64,000 nucleotides of DNA from Tretioscincus oriximinensis (GCA_022410635.1 JAJVDF010000301.1:753848-817847), one strand, 5' to 3'; positions 1 through 12,701 are shown, counted from the stretch's first letter. Notes: generated by a model from the sequence alone, not told the origin. Translations and numbers: made by a program.

Positions 1-1799
1 CTCCTAGCATAAGTGGTTCTGGATGCAGCTCCAAACCTATCAGCAAACAGTAAATGTTTCCCCGAGGATAAGTCTTGACAAATGCAGAGGAAAAAGGGGC
101 TGTCTNTTCCCTGATAAGTAGATGACTGCCATGCCTCATATAATCTAGTTATCCAGGGGAGCTCTGCAGTCCAAGTGTATACTTGTTGTAGGTTTCTGCT
201 AAGCATACAAAAACAAGGGTTGCTAGAAAAGACTGGCTTAATTCAGTGATGGCAGTTTTTCATTGACTTGGAAGTGCAGGTGGATCAAATGTGATTCAGT
301 AAGGTTAAAGATAATTTTTAATATTCAAAGTTGTCTACAGGGTCTCTTCCATATTTTGACAAAAGATGGGAGTGAATCCTTTTTTTGTTTTTATCTTAAG
401 TTTGGCCCATCATAAAGGAAGCTTTAGTCAATTAGCACATTTCAAACATTAACTATGTTCATTCTTCTACTCACAGGTGTCTTTCACTTGACTGAAATAA
501 TTCTTCTCTCACATTCCCTCGACATATTTTTAAATTATTGGCTTTGTTCTCTTCAGTTGAACTCTAAGCTTTATTTTATACTGACTTTGAAAGAGCATTT
601 TATTATGATTTTGTAAATCACTTAGCTGGAACTAGCTATTGGAGTGTACTGAACTTGAACCTAGAAAATGACTGGCAGTGATTATATTTGTTCTTCCAGT
701 TTGAAATGCCCTTCAAAGAATTTCACGCAGTCCTCAATAAGACAGCAACATGACTTTCTCTAGTATTGTGGAATTTTACACACACATATTCTAGGGATAA
801 ATCAGCAAATGTTGACTATCAAAAGGTGAATTAATAGAAGAATAATTAGAATTAGGGTGCCTAACTCGGACTTATAACATCAATTAACTTTGTTTATCTT
901 GTATGTTTGATTATGCCATAAAAGAAGTGTAGAGGAGAATGAGTCCTAGAGATACACTTGCCAAGAAGTTTCATTGCCTGCTTGGATCTACCTATTTAAA
1001 AGAACACACAAATAAAAACAATTTGACATTCACAAGTACATGAAAGTAAACATACATAAATTTAAAATGCATAATGCCAAAATTGGAGCATACTGCATAA
1101 CATGGTATTTTCCCTTGCAATACAGTTCTTTAATCAAATGACCTCAATTTGTATCCATTAGAAATATTCAATCTTGTCACAATTTTGGTTATGAGGTTCA
1201 TCTCACGATTTGGTAACATTCAGTAGAGCTTGGGATGGAATGACTAGGTAGCTGTGTTGCAGCTGTTGGTAATGATAATGTGCATGAATACTCTTACTGT
1301 TGGAATGTGCTATGTGTTTGATAAAACCTTCCACGGTTATNTGTTATAATTGGCCCACAGTTACACAGTGGCTGCATTCTCACTAGGTGAAAGAAATGGT
1401 ACAGAAAGCTATGTGGCACTATGCTGTGCACACACATTTCCTATTTAGTCCAAATGGAAATGTTTTTGCCTTGTGCAGTTTGCACAGCCACTCATTTTCT
1501 GAGTAGAGTTCACTCACTCTACTCTTTTGATTATATATGAGAGAATATCAATCATTCAGATGATCACTGCCTAACCATCAGTAAATTAGCAATGGCTAAA
1601 ACATAATCCACACTAGGAACACACTTGCAGTTTCTCAGCAGCCGAATCCACATGCCACAGCCATAATGCAGTAACTACATATTGTGCTTTAAAGTCGTAT
1701 ATTTTTGCCAGTAAACTGATTTATCTTGAAAAGCCATCTAAAACTCTTATTATCAGTTTATATTAAATCTAGCATGGCAAATACAATACAACTTCAACT
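1..1799. other. AT-rich unique sequence, no gene seen
   Basis: AT-rich DNA with stop codons in all frames and no recognisable repeat family or exon. It could be intergenic or intronic; nothing in it decides which. Confidence 0.6.
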
Positions 1800-2135
1800 T
1801 GCAGANAGATAAAAAACAGATTAAAATAGAGCAATTAAAAATAAAAAAGACTGAAAAGTGTCTTCAAGAAGCAGGGAATATTTGGCTCAACCAATGGCAA
1901 AGATGAACAGTTGTGTCTGAATGTGTATAGTGTACATCCCTGGTGCACTTCAGGGGGAAGAGAATTCCACAACTTGGGGGCTATCACAGAGAAGGCTCTT
2001 CCAAGTGCCCACACCCCCTTGATGAGTGAAGGAGATGGGACTGACAGAGCCCCCATCAGAAGATCTTAGAGTGCAGGCAGGTACATATGGGAGGAGGTAT
2101 TCTTTTGAATATTTTGGGCCCAAGCTGTTTAGGAA
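1800..2135 (-). mobile_element. L2-type LINE, truncated 3' end (C-terminal RT-ORF remnant)
   Basis: Read on the minus strand, two overlapping frames give the pieces LGPKYSKEYLLPY, LRSSDGG and then GRAFSVIAPKLWNSLPPEV. This order matches the C-terminal tail of L2-clade LINE proteins and is seen again in the copies near 10.4, 25.8 and 26.7 kb. The change of frame between the pieces shows at least one indel, so the copy is dead. The AT-rich part at the low-coordinate end fits the element's 3' UTR. It is 5'-truncated; the reverse transcriptase core is absent. The L2 assignment is from the family pattern and not from a database search. Confidence 0.7.
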
Positions 2136-2166
2136 AGAAAGAAAGAGAGAAAGAAAAAGAAAGAAC
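2131..2166. repeat. (GAAA)n-like simple repeat
   Basis: A short purine microsatellite of GAAA/GAGA units. It lies beside the 5' break of the L2-type fragment and makes part of a spurious charged open frame. Confidence 0.8.
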
Positions 2167-2179
2167 AAATGCATTCTGA

Positions 2180-3700
2180 TGTATTATTTATATGACCATC
2201 CTATTACCAGATGCTTTGGGGCAGTTCATGTAAAGAAAAAAATCAGGAAATTACCATTGCTATACAACTAAAAAAGAATTAAAGAGTACAATTATTAACA
2301 ATTCACTTAAAGTTCATATCCATGACCTGATAACAATNTTGAGTAAAAGAAAACAACTCTTGGTTTCATTATTGCCATGGGACTGATTAATGCTAATAAA
2401 TTAAATGAATTATTGTTTAGGCTTAACCTATCATCAGAGTTTATAAATCACACGTGTGTACAATCTTAAACAAAATGCTAATAATCACATACTGTGCTAT
2501 GCCAAACCTATGAAAATAGCCTATACAATGAAAATGGAATTAGTATTTGTCAGAGACTTGCTTTCCCCCACTCAAGTTGATAGATGGACTTAATGGATAA
2601 TTTGTATGTATCACAGCTTTTCCAGTAACCTTTCACAGAGCAATCATCATAGAAGATGATCATCAGAAAGACTCCACAGCCACAGCTTTTTTCTAAGGGG
2701 GAAGGTATCTGCATTGTAAAGGCAATTGCATGTTAGACTCTTGGATACAAAGAGATCTAGCAGACATGACAGTCTATTAAAAATCTAAACCAATTAAAAA
2801 CCAATCCAGAAGAGTTTTAAAATTGGACACAGGAGTGGGGGAGATATAATTTGTGCCTATTTGTCACAGTAGGTAATCACAGCTGGTTTCCCAAGTTCAG
2901 ATTGCCTATATTTTGTTGGCAATGTGACACATATAAGATTGCTCTCAATATATTATCAGCAACAATTGTTGGTCACAGGCTGAAGATCAAATATCAAATT
3001 TAATCCCCAGCATGTTTATTCGCATAAAGCATTCAAGCGATACTCCAACACTCTGAAGCAATGCTGCAACCTTTGATTCAATTATGGACTAGGATCACAT
3101 GTTAATTTGTCTGCAAACAAAAGGACATAATGCAAGCTATTAAAGAGGCTGATTTCGTACTCTTAACAACAAAACTTGTTATAGTATTGCATTGTTCAAA
3201 AAAAGGTTCTGGTATTTCAGTTACTTGATAAGGGCAACCAATTTATATGGATTACCATTAAATGTCATGCAAGCGAATGGGGTTACAGAGAATAATGTGC
3301 TGAGTTATTGTAACAGTGTAGTAAAGTAGCTTTCATTCACTAAGAGATTCATAGAACAGCTTTAAAAGATGAAAGCAGGACAATAAAACAAACATAACAA
3401 AAACCTGGGAACTTTAGCAATATAAAGCAAAATGGCATGAGGAAGTGTCCAGAAGCCACTTAAGGAGAGCTATTGCAAGAGTCATGTATCCAGTGACCAT
3501 CCATGGCACCAATCACTTTTATTGATGTTGGTGGAAAACAGAGGTGCAGCTTCTTTTAACCTGGAGCTATGCACAGTGATATACAGTCTCAATCAAATTT
3601 TGGACAAATTTCCTCTCTTCAGAAAAGCTAGAGCTGGAAAAACAGTTTGAAGTGGGATGGATGCAACAGACAGACAGACCAGATGCCCAGCCTGCATGGG
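2180..3700. other. Unique AT-rich sequence, nothing recognised
   Basis: No exon, RNA gene or identifiable repeat could be supported. Open frames here are short and lack any known motif. Confidence 0.55.
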
Positions 3701-3721
3701 GAACTCAAATGCTCCCCAGTC

Positions 3722-3857
3722 CAGAGGAACAGAGGGGAGGGGAGAGAGGAGGAACAGAGGGATTAGGGAGATGAGAGGAAGATAGGAGAAGGGGGAGATG
3801 GGAAGAGGGATGGAGAGGGGGCAAAGAGGAGGGAGGGGGGGAAGAAGATAAGAAAAC

Positions 3858-3888
<31 letters not shown>

Positions 3889-4078
3889 AGAAGAAGAGGA
3901 AGTAGAAGAGGAAGAGGTAGAAGAAGTAGAAGTAGAAGAAGTAGAAGAAATAGAAGAAGTAGAAGTAGAAGTAGAAGAAGTAGTAGAAGTAGAAGTAGAA
4001 GTAGAAGTAGAAGTAGAAGTAGAAGTAGAAGTAGAAGTAGAAGAAGAAGGAGAAGGAGAAGGGAAAGAAGAATTAAGT
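3722..4078. repeat. Long purine-strand tract with (GAA)n and (AGAAGT)n array
   Basis: The plus strand is almost pure A/G for about 350 bases. The first part (to about 3850) is a G-rich irregular purine block; then come GAA triplets, and from about 3900 to 4040 a hexamer built from GTAGAA/GAAGTA units repeated more than a dozen times. The complementary pyrimidine strand produces a leucine-rich open frame, which is an artefact of composition. Such mirror-like purine tracts can form triplex (H-DNA) and are length-unstable. A small hairpin (AGCCCACTG / CAGTGGGCT, 4103-4131) lies just beyond. Confidence 0.9.
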
Positions 4079-4139
4079 CCACTGTTTTAGGAAGAATGCT
4101 AGAGCCCACTGTATCCTTAATGCAGTGGGCTTAATTCCA

Positions 4140-5858
4140 TTAGTAATAATAATTATAGCTGGTCTTGTTATTAGCATTTATCACAAAAATTATGAAAGTA
4201 AAAATATCCTCAAAACCTTTTTCCTGAAAAAATGTAAATTTCTGGATCTTTATGCACATCAAAGGCTTCTTGAGGGTCTTGAGACATTCCTTCCTATGCT
4301 CATGCATTCTATCAGCAGTAGATGAGTATAATCCAGACCTTAATGGCCTAGATCTGGATCATTATGGTATTATGTGAAAAACATAATCATGGAGGTATGC
4401 AGAAGACTCATAAGGAGCAGGGGAAAACTTTTTGCAGCATAACAAGGCATCCTTGTTTCCCAGAGTCCTGTGGCCAAGACTCTTTTCTTGTTATCTTCTT
4501 ATCTTCTTCTCTTTTCTTGTTTTCTTCTCTTCTGTGGGTAGATCTTGCAGTAGCTGGCTCTGAAGCTTGCATAGACTTCAGGGCTGACCATTGACTAGCC
4601 ATTGCTGTGCAGAACATTCATCTATCTTTTTGTACTGTTCTAACTTCAGGAAAAGTGGTGAAAGTTGGTCATTATGATACAGGTAATTAGCTTATTGATC
4701 CAGCATATTTATCTAGGTTGTATCTGGGACTGAATTCAGTTAAACTCAGGCCCCTTTCCAACAGCAGCAATTGGTAGTTTGGGAGGAAAGAAGACAGAGA
4801 CTGGATTCTGTTCCTCCTTCCCAAACTAGACTTTCTGGCCCTAGTGGATCCACAATAGTAGATTATTTTTTTGGTGGAGACACTCACTTCTTGAGAAGGG
4901 AAAGGGAGGGCTGACAGACACATGCCTGACCAACAGCCAGCAGGAAATCTGGAGAATTGTTCCTATCTTTGGAATGAATTGCTTTTTCCAGATCAACAAC
5001 TCAGGATCAAAAGATGGTAAATAGATGATTTTATTCACCCACACTAAATGCCTTGTATGGATTTCTACATGGATGAATTTCACTTCTACATTTCATATGG
5101 GCAGATTTAGTGCATGTAAATAGGCGTTTGTTGTTACTGTTGCCGTATAGTACTCAGTCTAAATGCAAAAAGCTGAAATGCATACAATGCATTTATGTAC
5201 ATTATTAATATGGAATATTAATAATTTAACTTGCAGATGAATACTTATATGTGTATACAAAATGAGAACTATTTTTTAAAAAATGCTATTCAGATCTGCT
5301 GTTCCTTGTGTGCATAAGAATAATGATCTGGCTGCACCCCCTGTTACTGACTAGACATGCGCAAATTATGCTTTCAAAGAAGAAACAACATGTCCACCTT
5401 TTCCTAACTTAATAATGTCACAGAAGTTGTAATCATATACATTTCAAAGGTGAATTTTGTCTGCCCCATCTTTTGATGCTCCATATGATTAAAAATAACA
5501 TGTTTTTCCTGCTTATGGTCATTAATCCTAAGGAAGCAGTACAATCATCTGGGAACAGGTGGAACGCAGTGTCAAACAAGTCCCTTTCCTATAATCTTTC
5601 ACCAGTCTCTATTGAAACTGACAGAAAAGAGAAATCTAGATGGGAGGAAATAGTTACAGAAAGTAATTTTGATATTATCTCCCCACTACATTTTGATAGA
5701 AATTGTGAGCTAAAGAATGGGATTCTGTTTCGGTAAAGTTTTATGCAAGATATTCGGCCTCAAGGAACACCAAGACTAGTTGTATCTTCTTGAAATAGTT
5801 GCATTCCATCTCTCTTAGTTTGGCAAGATACACATTTTTGCATTTATTTTTTGAGGCA
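4140..5858. other. Unique sequence, nothing recognised
   Basis: AT-rich sequence with a pyrimidine-rich patch near 4480-4535. No motif, exon or repeat family could be assigned. Confidence 0.55.
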
Positions 5859-5915
5859 AAATGTGAGATTTCAGTGTAGAATGAAATCTCACAAAATGTG
5901 ACATTTCAGTGTAGA
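5859..5915. repeat. Direct repeat containing a 10-bp-arm hairpin
   Basis: The segment AAAATGTGAGATTTCAGTG is followed after about 35 bases by AAAATGTGACATTTCAGTG, one base different. Within it TGAGATTTCA (5863-5872) and TGAAATCTCA (5882-5891) are perfect inverted arms. It is a small local duplication; no function is implied. Confidence 0.6.
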
Positions 5916-6657
5916 GTACATTGTGTGTTCAATGTACCCTTACCTTTGTCTCCTCAAAAGTAAGACACGCTGTGTTCAATTGGACTCATTCCCAGGTTAA
6001 CAAACTTGGGACTGCAGCTTAGTCAAGCATGCTGGATCATTAAGCTAATTATGCTTTATGTTAACCAGCTTCCCATCCTACACAGCTCCCCCCAATTTCC
6101 AGAGCACAGAAGACTACAAAAAGATAAATGAATGTTCTACTTTTTTCCTAGCATTTTTTACCTGCATATTTATTCTGACTACTTCTAAATTATTCATTTT
6201 CTTTAAGCAATCAATATTAATAATGCGATTTGCTTCTTGGCATTATGAGTCACACTTCTGTTTAACTGACTGTAAATAAAGGTCACTAGGAGACTTCCTG
6301 CTGCTGTTCTGAAGGTCCTTGCCTAATTAATTCCCAACACTTCTTTTCCCTACGACTCTGATTAGCTGTTGCAATCAAGCTTTGCAATTAGCAGCCCCCC
6401 GCTCTGAGGTTTGCTCACCATAGTTCAGCACAATAACACACTTGTGCCAAGACAATTGAATCCCATTCTTTTTGTGTCTTTTGGTCATGAAGAACATTAA
6501 CGATTCATCTACATTACCAGCTAAAGTAGCTGCTGGTCATCTTCATCTAAGCTAACAATATTTTGGCACACATTTTTCAAAATGTAGGTGATTTTTTAAT
6601 TGTTTTCCACCAAAATTCATTACTTTGAATAATAGCAACATTTATTTTGATGGAGAG

Positions 6658-6694
6658 ATTGTGCTGACGCATCATTGAGTCATGTCAGCACAAT
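6658..6694. promoter_or_regulatory. Palindrome with Maf half-sites around an AP-1 site (candidate)
   Basis: Perfect 11-bp inverted arms ATTGTGCTGAC (6658-6668) and GTCAGCACAAT (6684-6694) flank a 15-base centre that contains TGAGTCA (6676-6682). TGCTGAC and GTCAGCA are half-sites of the Maf recognition element and TGAGTCA is the AP-1 core. This is motif matching only; a 37-base match in 64 kb may be chance. Confidence 0.3.
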
Positions 6695-6746
6695 TTTCTG
6701 ATCACCATAATATTAACTCAATTTTCTGATAACCATAATATTAGCT
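6691..6746. repeat. 28-bp tandem duplication
   Basis: Two adjacent 28-base units beginning CAATTTTCTGAT differ at two positions. The first overlaps the right arm of the palindrome just upstream. This is a recent slippage-type duplication. Confidence 0.7.
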
Positions 6747-9700
6747 TAAATGACAGCAATCTTCAACTAGCCACATTCTTTTCAAATTACGGAGTAAATA
6801 AGTGATTTATGGATGCACCCAATCTTTTTAACCTACTTAATCCTTATTGTATATTTTCACCAAGACTTTTTCCTGTATGAATATTTGACTCTTTCCTCTT
6901 TAAGGTCTTCCTGTGTGAATGTTTGGCATCTTTCTTCTAGGTAAAATACTCTAAATTTCTTTTAGCCAAGAAGATATTTCAGGAATTCCACTAATTTCAG
7001 GAACATTCTAATTCATATTGCCTCAAATTTTCCCCTTCTCTCATATTTTTATAGAAACTGTTTAATATCCCACCACAATTTCTTTCCTCTATAGAAACAC
7101 GATGCAATTGACACTTTTTGTGAGCAGAAGCAATTATGGGCCTTGTTGAATCCTACAGCTGCGGCATGGAGAAGCAGTGGTTTTTGAACTGACCTACCTT
7201 TACTCCTACTTCTAGCTTCATCACATGAAGCTCTAAAATGGCTGCCTTCCAAGACCATTTCCAAGTTTTTGGCATTATGCCCCAGGTTGGAAACTTTGAT
7301 GTTGGGGAATTTTCATTCCCTGAATTCGAAGCTTGTTCAGGCTGTGATATACAAGCTGTCTTGTGCAAAAGGCCCTCCGGTTCATAAACATATCCACTCT
7401 GTAGCAGTGTGCAAGTTAATAACAAAAAACTCAATCCTGTTATATAAAAAAAGCTCTGTAATAAAGGTATATAAGCAAACCCAGAATATTAAAAAACCTA
7501 TATAAATTCCTCTAAAATAACCATGTTTGAACGTGGCTAATTCAGTCATAACTCAAACATTCATTTCAGTCCATTTACTTCTGCCTATTTATTAAAAAGG
7601 CAAGGCAAGACATGCATCATTATCTTCAACTTATACTTAACAACATAGAAGAATATTACAGGCCTCAAAATCTTCATTGCCATTCCCTTACCTACTTTTG
7701 TTCTGACAGCAGCAAGCCAAAGCATGCTTANCCTGAATAAGCACATTTCTCTTGTCTTTTTGTTCCAGCCTAGTGTATTCATTTAATCTCACAGGGGATC
7801 TGACAGCTTTTCCTAGCTCTTACAGCAATTCTTTAGCACTCCCTGAAAAGTGCTCTAAGCCAAAGGAAATAATGCTGACTGGTGCTTACATGCAGGGACC
7901 TGCCACAGGCTATGCGGGTCTTGAGTAAAACCGCTATTTTTCAAATTTCGTTGTTCAGCATAAATGCTGGAAGCAACTAGTCAAGTCATTCAGAATCACT
8001 GTCCTAATAAATGAAATACAGTCAGCCTATATTCTGTGATGGACTCTACAATGAAACATATTTTTGTTTTTTAATGTATTGCTCAAGGTTTTCTCCCGAT
8101 GGCTCATTTGTTTGCTGTGTTTGAAATTCCTTTTTATCCAGCTAACTGTATAAAGAAACAAAATGGTAGGACAAAAATGGAAAATTAACAACAACAATTC
8201 TACACATCTCAGCTTCTAATCTGAAGATTCCCTGATTTTTCTCAGGCTGGTGGTTTAAAAATCAAGAGAGGAGAAGAGACTTGATTTCAGGTCATGTCCT
8301 CACTTATTGAAAAAGTAATTTATGGAACATTCTATAGATGGAAATCCAGATAGGGCCGATGAATTTTGTTTAGAGATGAAACGTGCTTATCTTTATAGAC
8401 TCTCTTTCACCTTTGAGGCAGTCTAATTCACTAGCATTTACTTGGCATTATGTTAAAAGGGGAGAGCTATTTACACATGATTAGTTTACTGTTTTAAAAA
8501 GATCTGGACCAGGTCATGGAAGTCAAGATGTCAGTATTTATCAGCACCGATGGCCAAGGATGCCTTTGAANCCATTAGAGATAAAGCATGCAAAGCAAGG
8601 AGTGGGGTTATATCCTGATCCTTGTACAACTGGTTGGTCATTGGGAGAGCAGGTTGCAAGATGAGCCATAGATTCTATCCAGTGAAGTACTTCATATGTT
8701 CAAATTTAGAATTTGGGACAATCGGATTACTAAATTATGTGAAGACTTTGGCTGCCTCCATATAGTAAAAGGAAAATGCAAGATCTTGTTTAATGTCCAT
8801 ACCTCTTGCCATCCTCTGGCAGATTATAAATAAAAATCATAGGGTTAGTATGGGAACTTACTTGTCTGAACACNTCCTCCCATGATGGTGTGATAGATGT
8901 ATTGAGAATTTTCGATGGTGTTATATGCCTGGAATTGTGTGATGACTGCCTCTCCATACAAGCATAATTGTCATTTTTGTCTAGTTTTCTCCTACATATG
9001 TTTGGTGGCCATTTTCAATTAAGGCAAAGTATTTCACTATTGGGAAAGCTGACCTTCCTACAATGATAATACCATGAGGTATCACCCAATATTGCCATGG
9101 ACAATTCCAATAAAGCCCCAGGATAACCCCACATTTTAGGTCCTGTCTGGATACAGACTCTTTATAGTAAATTTTTTATAGTAAATTTCTGACCATTATT
9201 ATTCAAGTCACAATGCAAACCATTGCTACTGTGTTTTGAATTAAAAAATGAAAGAGGTAGAAATAGAAAGGAAGACTGACTATATATCTTACCTATCTTG
9301 ATCAGCAAGTGTTTTTAACATGAAGTATAGCTGTAAGATATTTTCATAGACAAATTGATTTCTAGCAAATCTGATCACCTGTACATATATTCTCAACAGG
9401 AAACATACCAGTTGTGTAATCACGGCATTGCAATGTATAGTTGTAAGATGAAACTAAATATCTTATTTTCATTGATGAAATTAATTTATATATTTATATG
9501 CAAACTAAACATCTCACTTAAATGACTTATGATTTTATTTAATGGCAGAGCAATTAATTTGGCATTCTGTCCACACTTATGCAGTGCAGACAAATTATAG
9601 GAACTTGGGAGCTTGGAGATTGTTTTGTGTTTGAATATTTCTTCAATCACGTTTGTGTGTGTTCATATTTAATCAAACATTCTGTGGTTTGCATAACCAG

Positions 9701-10184
9701 AAATGTGATCAAACTGAACTAGCCTCCTTAATGAACCATTTAATCAAATTGTCTGCATTTATTGTGGTTTTGCCCTTAAAGAGCGCTTTTGTGCAATGGG
9801 GAAAAGTTTCTCTCTCTCTTTTGAATACCTTCAGACCTGTCATTCAAGTTAATTCTTAATACATAAGAAACATCACTAATTGCACTAGCATGTAGACAAC
9901 ATAAGGATTTAGATACGAATAAGCCCATCTGTGGGAGGGAGAGGAAAATATCTTGGAATCTGTGAAATTATGGTGCATTTGTGAACTGCATAAAGAGTTG
10001 CTCTAGACATCCATGCTATTAATCTAAGAAAAGAAAAAAATGGCTCTCTTCTCTCTGATTATGGGATCTAATAACAATTGTAGTTGTTCAAATAAACCTA
10101 AAAGTAGAACTGGTGAGAAAAGAATTTGCCATCTGGACAAAGTAGCAGGATTTTCAACAACAATAGAATATGTAAATTTAATAA
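6747..10184. other. Unique AT-rich sequence, nothing recognised
   Basis: No exon or known repeat could be supported over about 3.4 kb. A tiny tandem (TTTATAGTAAATTT twice, about 9163-9188) is the only internal structure noted. Confidence 0.5.
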
Positions 10185-10652
10185 TATTTATTAATATATA
10201 ATGCATCCTATACCCAAAGATCTCAGGGCAGCCAATAATAAAAACAACAGTACAAAATTGACATCAAAACCAGTATCAAAACAGTATCTAAAACAAAAAT
10301 GACATTTCTTGAACCAAAGGGCAGGTTAAAGAGGTCTTCAAAGATCTTCTAAAAGAATACAATGATGATAACTGATGCACTTCAAGGGGAAGAATATTCC
10401 ATAGACTGGGAGCAACCATCAAGAAGGCACTACCCTCAGTTCCCACTCCATTTGCTGTTGAGAGGAGTGATATAACCAGGAGAACTTCCCCAACAGATTT
10501 TAAGGCAAAAGTTGCCAGGTTGGTATGGGAGAAGGCATTCCTTTAGATATTTTGGGCCCAAGTTATTTAGGCTTAGGGTTAAAGTTAACACCTTGAATTG
10601 GGCTCAGTAGCAGATTGGCAGCCAGTGCAGCTCTTTTGAAACCAGAGTGANG
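10185..10652 (-). mobile_element. L2-type LINE, truncated 3' end
   Basis: On the minus strand it begins with the codons for ELHWLPI-like sequence, runs through a GPKYLKE-like stretch and a tract matching the GVGT-GRAF-AP-LWN block, and ends in a 3' UTR containing GGCTGCCCTGAGATC and a short AT tail. The order and 3' end match the copies at 19.4-19.6 kb (minus) and 25.6-26.2 kb (plus). It contains stops and indels, so it is an old, inactive, 5'-truncated insertion. Confidence 0.75.
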
Positions 10653-10951
10653 TCTTGTTAAAAACATGCTTCATAATGTGGAGACATCCTAAAATGTTTT
10701 AAGTATTCACATCAATTCAACCATTCCAGAAGTCTTGAAGAAACTAATTTGAATTCTTACTACTGTATGTGTGTTAATCTTTACCTTTTGTGTATTTCTG
10801 TGCTCTAGAATATGTTTTGTTGGCAGGAGATGAAAGCAATTTTCTACTGAGACATCTGGATGCTTCATGCTACTTCTTCCTACACTCTGACATCACAAAA
10901 TGTTCTCAAAGTAGTTATTTGGGAAATAATTAGTGCTACTTCCTAGATGAT

Positions 10952-11270
10952 GATGATAATAATAATAATAATTTTTAAAACAACAACAACAATAATAACA
11001 ATCTGGCATTTATACTCCACTCTCAGAAGTGTACAGAACAGTGTAGAGGGTTAATTTTCACCCAAAGGCTTATATCAATTCTATCTTCCCCATCAGGTTA
11101 ATGATGGTACTCATTAATCTAATTAAAATGCAGATTAAGAATCTGCACTTTTTTCAAATAGCTGAGTTGACTAGAGCTGCAGGCTAGTAAAGGGCACATA
11201 CGGCACAGGGCTTCAAGCAAGGATCTCCTAGTTGAGAGATGAACTCTTACCAACTCCGCCATTCATGCCA
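10952..11270 (-). mobile_element. tRNA-derived SINE, degenerate copy
   Basis: The minus strand starts at about 11269 with a tRNA-like head containing an A-box-like GGCGGAGTTGGTAAGAG and a B-box-like GCTTGAAGCCC. The body carries GAAGATAGAATTG and then GGAGTATAAATGCC before an A/T-rich simple tail (CAA, ATA and AAT units, 10952-10998). The copy at 41.2-41.5 kb has the same order, including the body segment GAAGATAGAAT and a GGGTATAAG end, so the two are one family. Transcription by RNA polymerase III is expected for the family but the boxes here are decayed. Confidence 0.65.
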
Positions 11271-12479
11271 ACATATAACACATATAAAAATACAGAAAAT
11301 GGATTTGGTTTGGTTCTCTGAGGTTTCTAATCTAAGCTTTTCAAAAGAAATGACACAAAAATAATAAAAAAATAAAAAGCATTCTAAAACATACAAATAA
11401 ACAAAACAACAGCATTTTATTCTTTGGTTTCTATTTTTATGTGCAACCAGAAACACTTCATTAACATCTTAATTCAGGTTATACCATATTAAATTCAATA
11501 TTGTGCACAACAGTTCTTTTCTTTTTCAGATATAAGACTTATGGGCTTATGCATGACTACACCTAAATTTTAATGAGTACTCAATCAACCTCCAAAGTGA
11601 AGAAAAAAATGACATGTCAAAAACTGAGGAGCTGTTTGTATGATGTTGGATTTTCTGAAAAATGAGAAATTAAGTTGCAAAGTGTTTTCTTTTTAACAAA
11701 ACTTCTAAAATGAATTATAACTTTGGTTTATTATTATTCAAATGGATTAGTAAAGGCTGAATCATGGGTAATATGAATGAATTTTTTAATATAACCCAAC
11801 CAATCAGCATGTGGCTATATGACCTTAGGTTTTCATCATGTTTATCAGCAGTTTGCTGAACCTGCTTACATAGAAGGGAAGCAAGGCTNTATATTGTATC
11901 TTCTTCTTTTGGATAGTCTCATTCAGAATCTATTTGGTTAAGATCTGTCCACCAGAAAGACAATGATGGGGAAAAATATCCCATTGAAGAACCCAGCTAT
12001 TTCTGTGGAGGGCAGTTAGGAACTAATAATGTGTGTATAAACAAAACCAATAATTTGCATGGAGTTTTGTTTATTTGTATTTCTTTGGGAGTTCTCATTT
12101 TCAATGAGACTGAAAGCAACAATAAAACTAATTTTGAAACAGCAAAGCAACCTGATATTTCATGAGGAAACAATGAGGATAAGCAACCATCCCTTTTGAA
12201 AAGTAGTTGTTTGGGATCCCTCTTCCTTATAAGCTGTCACTCTGGCAGTTCAGCCTAGTTTTAAGAATAAAAATAATAATTACTTAAAAGGCTTCTGGAG
12301 AAGAAGAAGAAATGGTTGTGAAAATATGAGCACCTGGGCTACTTACTGCACTTTTTTTTNNAAAAAAAGATATAAACAAGCACTTGTTTTAGCTAGATTT
12401 CTTTTTAAAGGAAACTTGCTGTTATATCTCCCACTCCCTAAGAATTTTTAAATGATTTTTTGTTTATGATTTTACTTAC
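11271..12479. other. Unique sequence flanking the exon candidate
   Basis: AT-rich sequence without a recognised repeat. A T8-NN-A7 break at 12352-12368 marks an unresolved homopolymer hairpin. If the exon at 12480-12701 is real, part of this is its downstream intron. Confidence 0.5.
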
Positions 12480-12701
12480 AGTAGCTGATGAGAGGTTTGT
12501 AGCAACTCCACCACCTTGGGAGAACACCTTCACTGCTAATTTGCTGTCCTGGCAGATTGCTGTTTGGGGGCTGGGAAAAACTGCCACCTTGCTGTTTTTT
12601 CCCTCGAAGGGACTCAAGATAGCAGTCCTCCTTGCTGCTTGGTATCCTTCTTCTGTGATCCAATATGGATGAGAGCGTGCTTGTCTTTCAAAATGTTGGT
12701 G
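12480..12701 (-). CDS. Candidate internal coding exon, unknown protein
   Basis: On the minus strand a 222-base segment is preceded by GTGCTGTCCTTTCAG (acceptor) and followed by GTAAGTAAA (strong donor). Exactly 74 codons fit with no stop when read from the first base, so it would be a phase-0 symmetric exon. The peptide starts HQHFERQARSHPYW and contains SPFEGKNSKVAVFP and ends near FSQGGGVATNLSSAT. I do not recognise the protein. The segment is clearly more GC-rich than its surroundings. Of the other two frames, one hits a stop four codons in. The acceptor's pyrimidine tract is short and no partner exon was found in the window, which is expected if introns are long. Alternatives are an exonised repeat or a chance open frame with chance splice signals. 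The host-gene reading is inference. Confidence 0.35.

Noticed and set aside
3705..4109. 134-codon minus-strand frame rich in leucine
   Set aside because: It is the translation of the pyrimidine strand of a simple repeat; no signal for translation or domain.
12460..12672. 70-codon plus-strand frame opposite the exon candidate
   Set aside because: A TTACTTACAG acceptor-like site precedes it, but it ends in a stop without a donor, and the minus-strand reading has both splice sites in phase.
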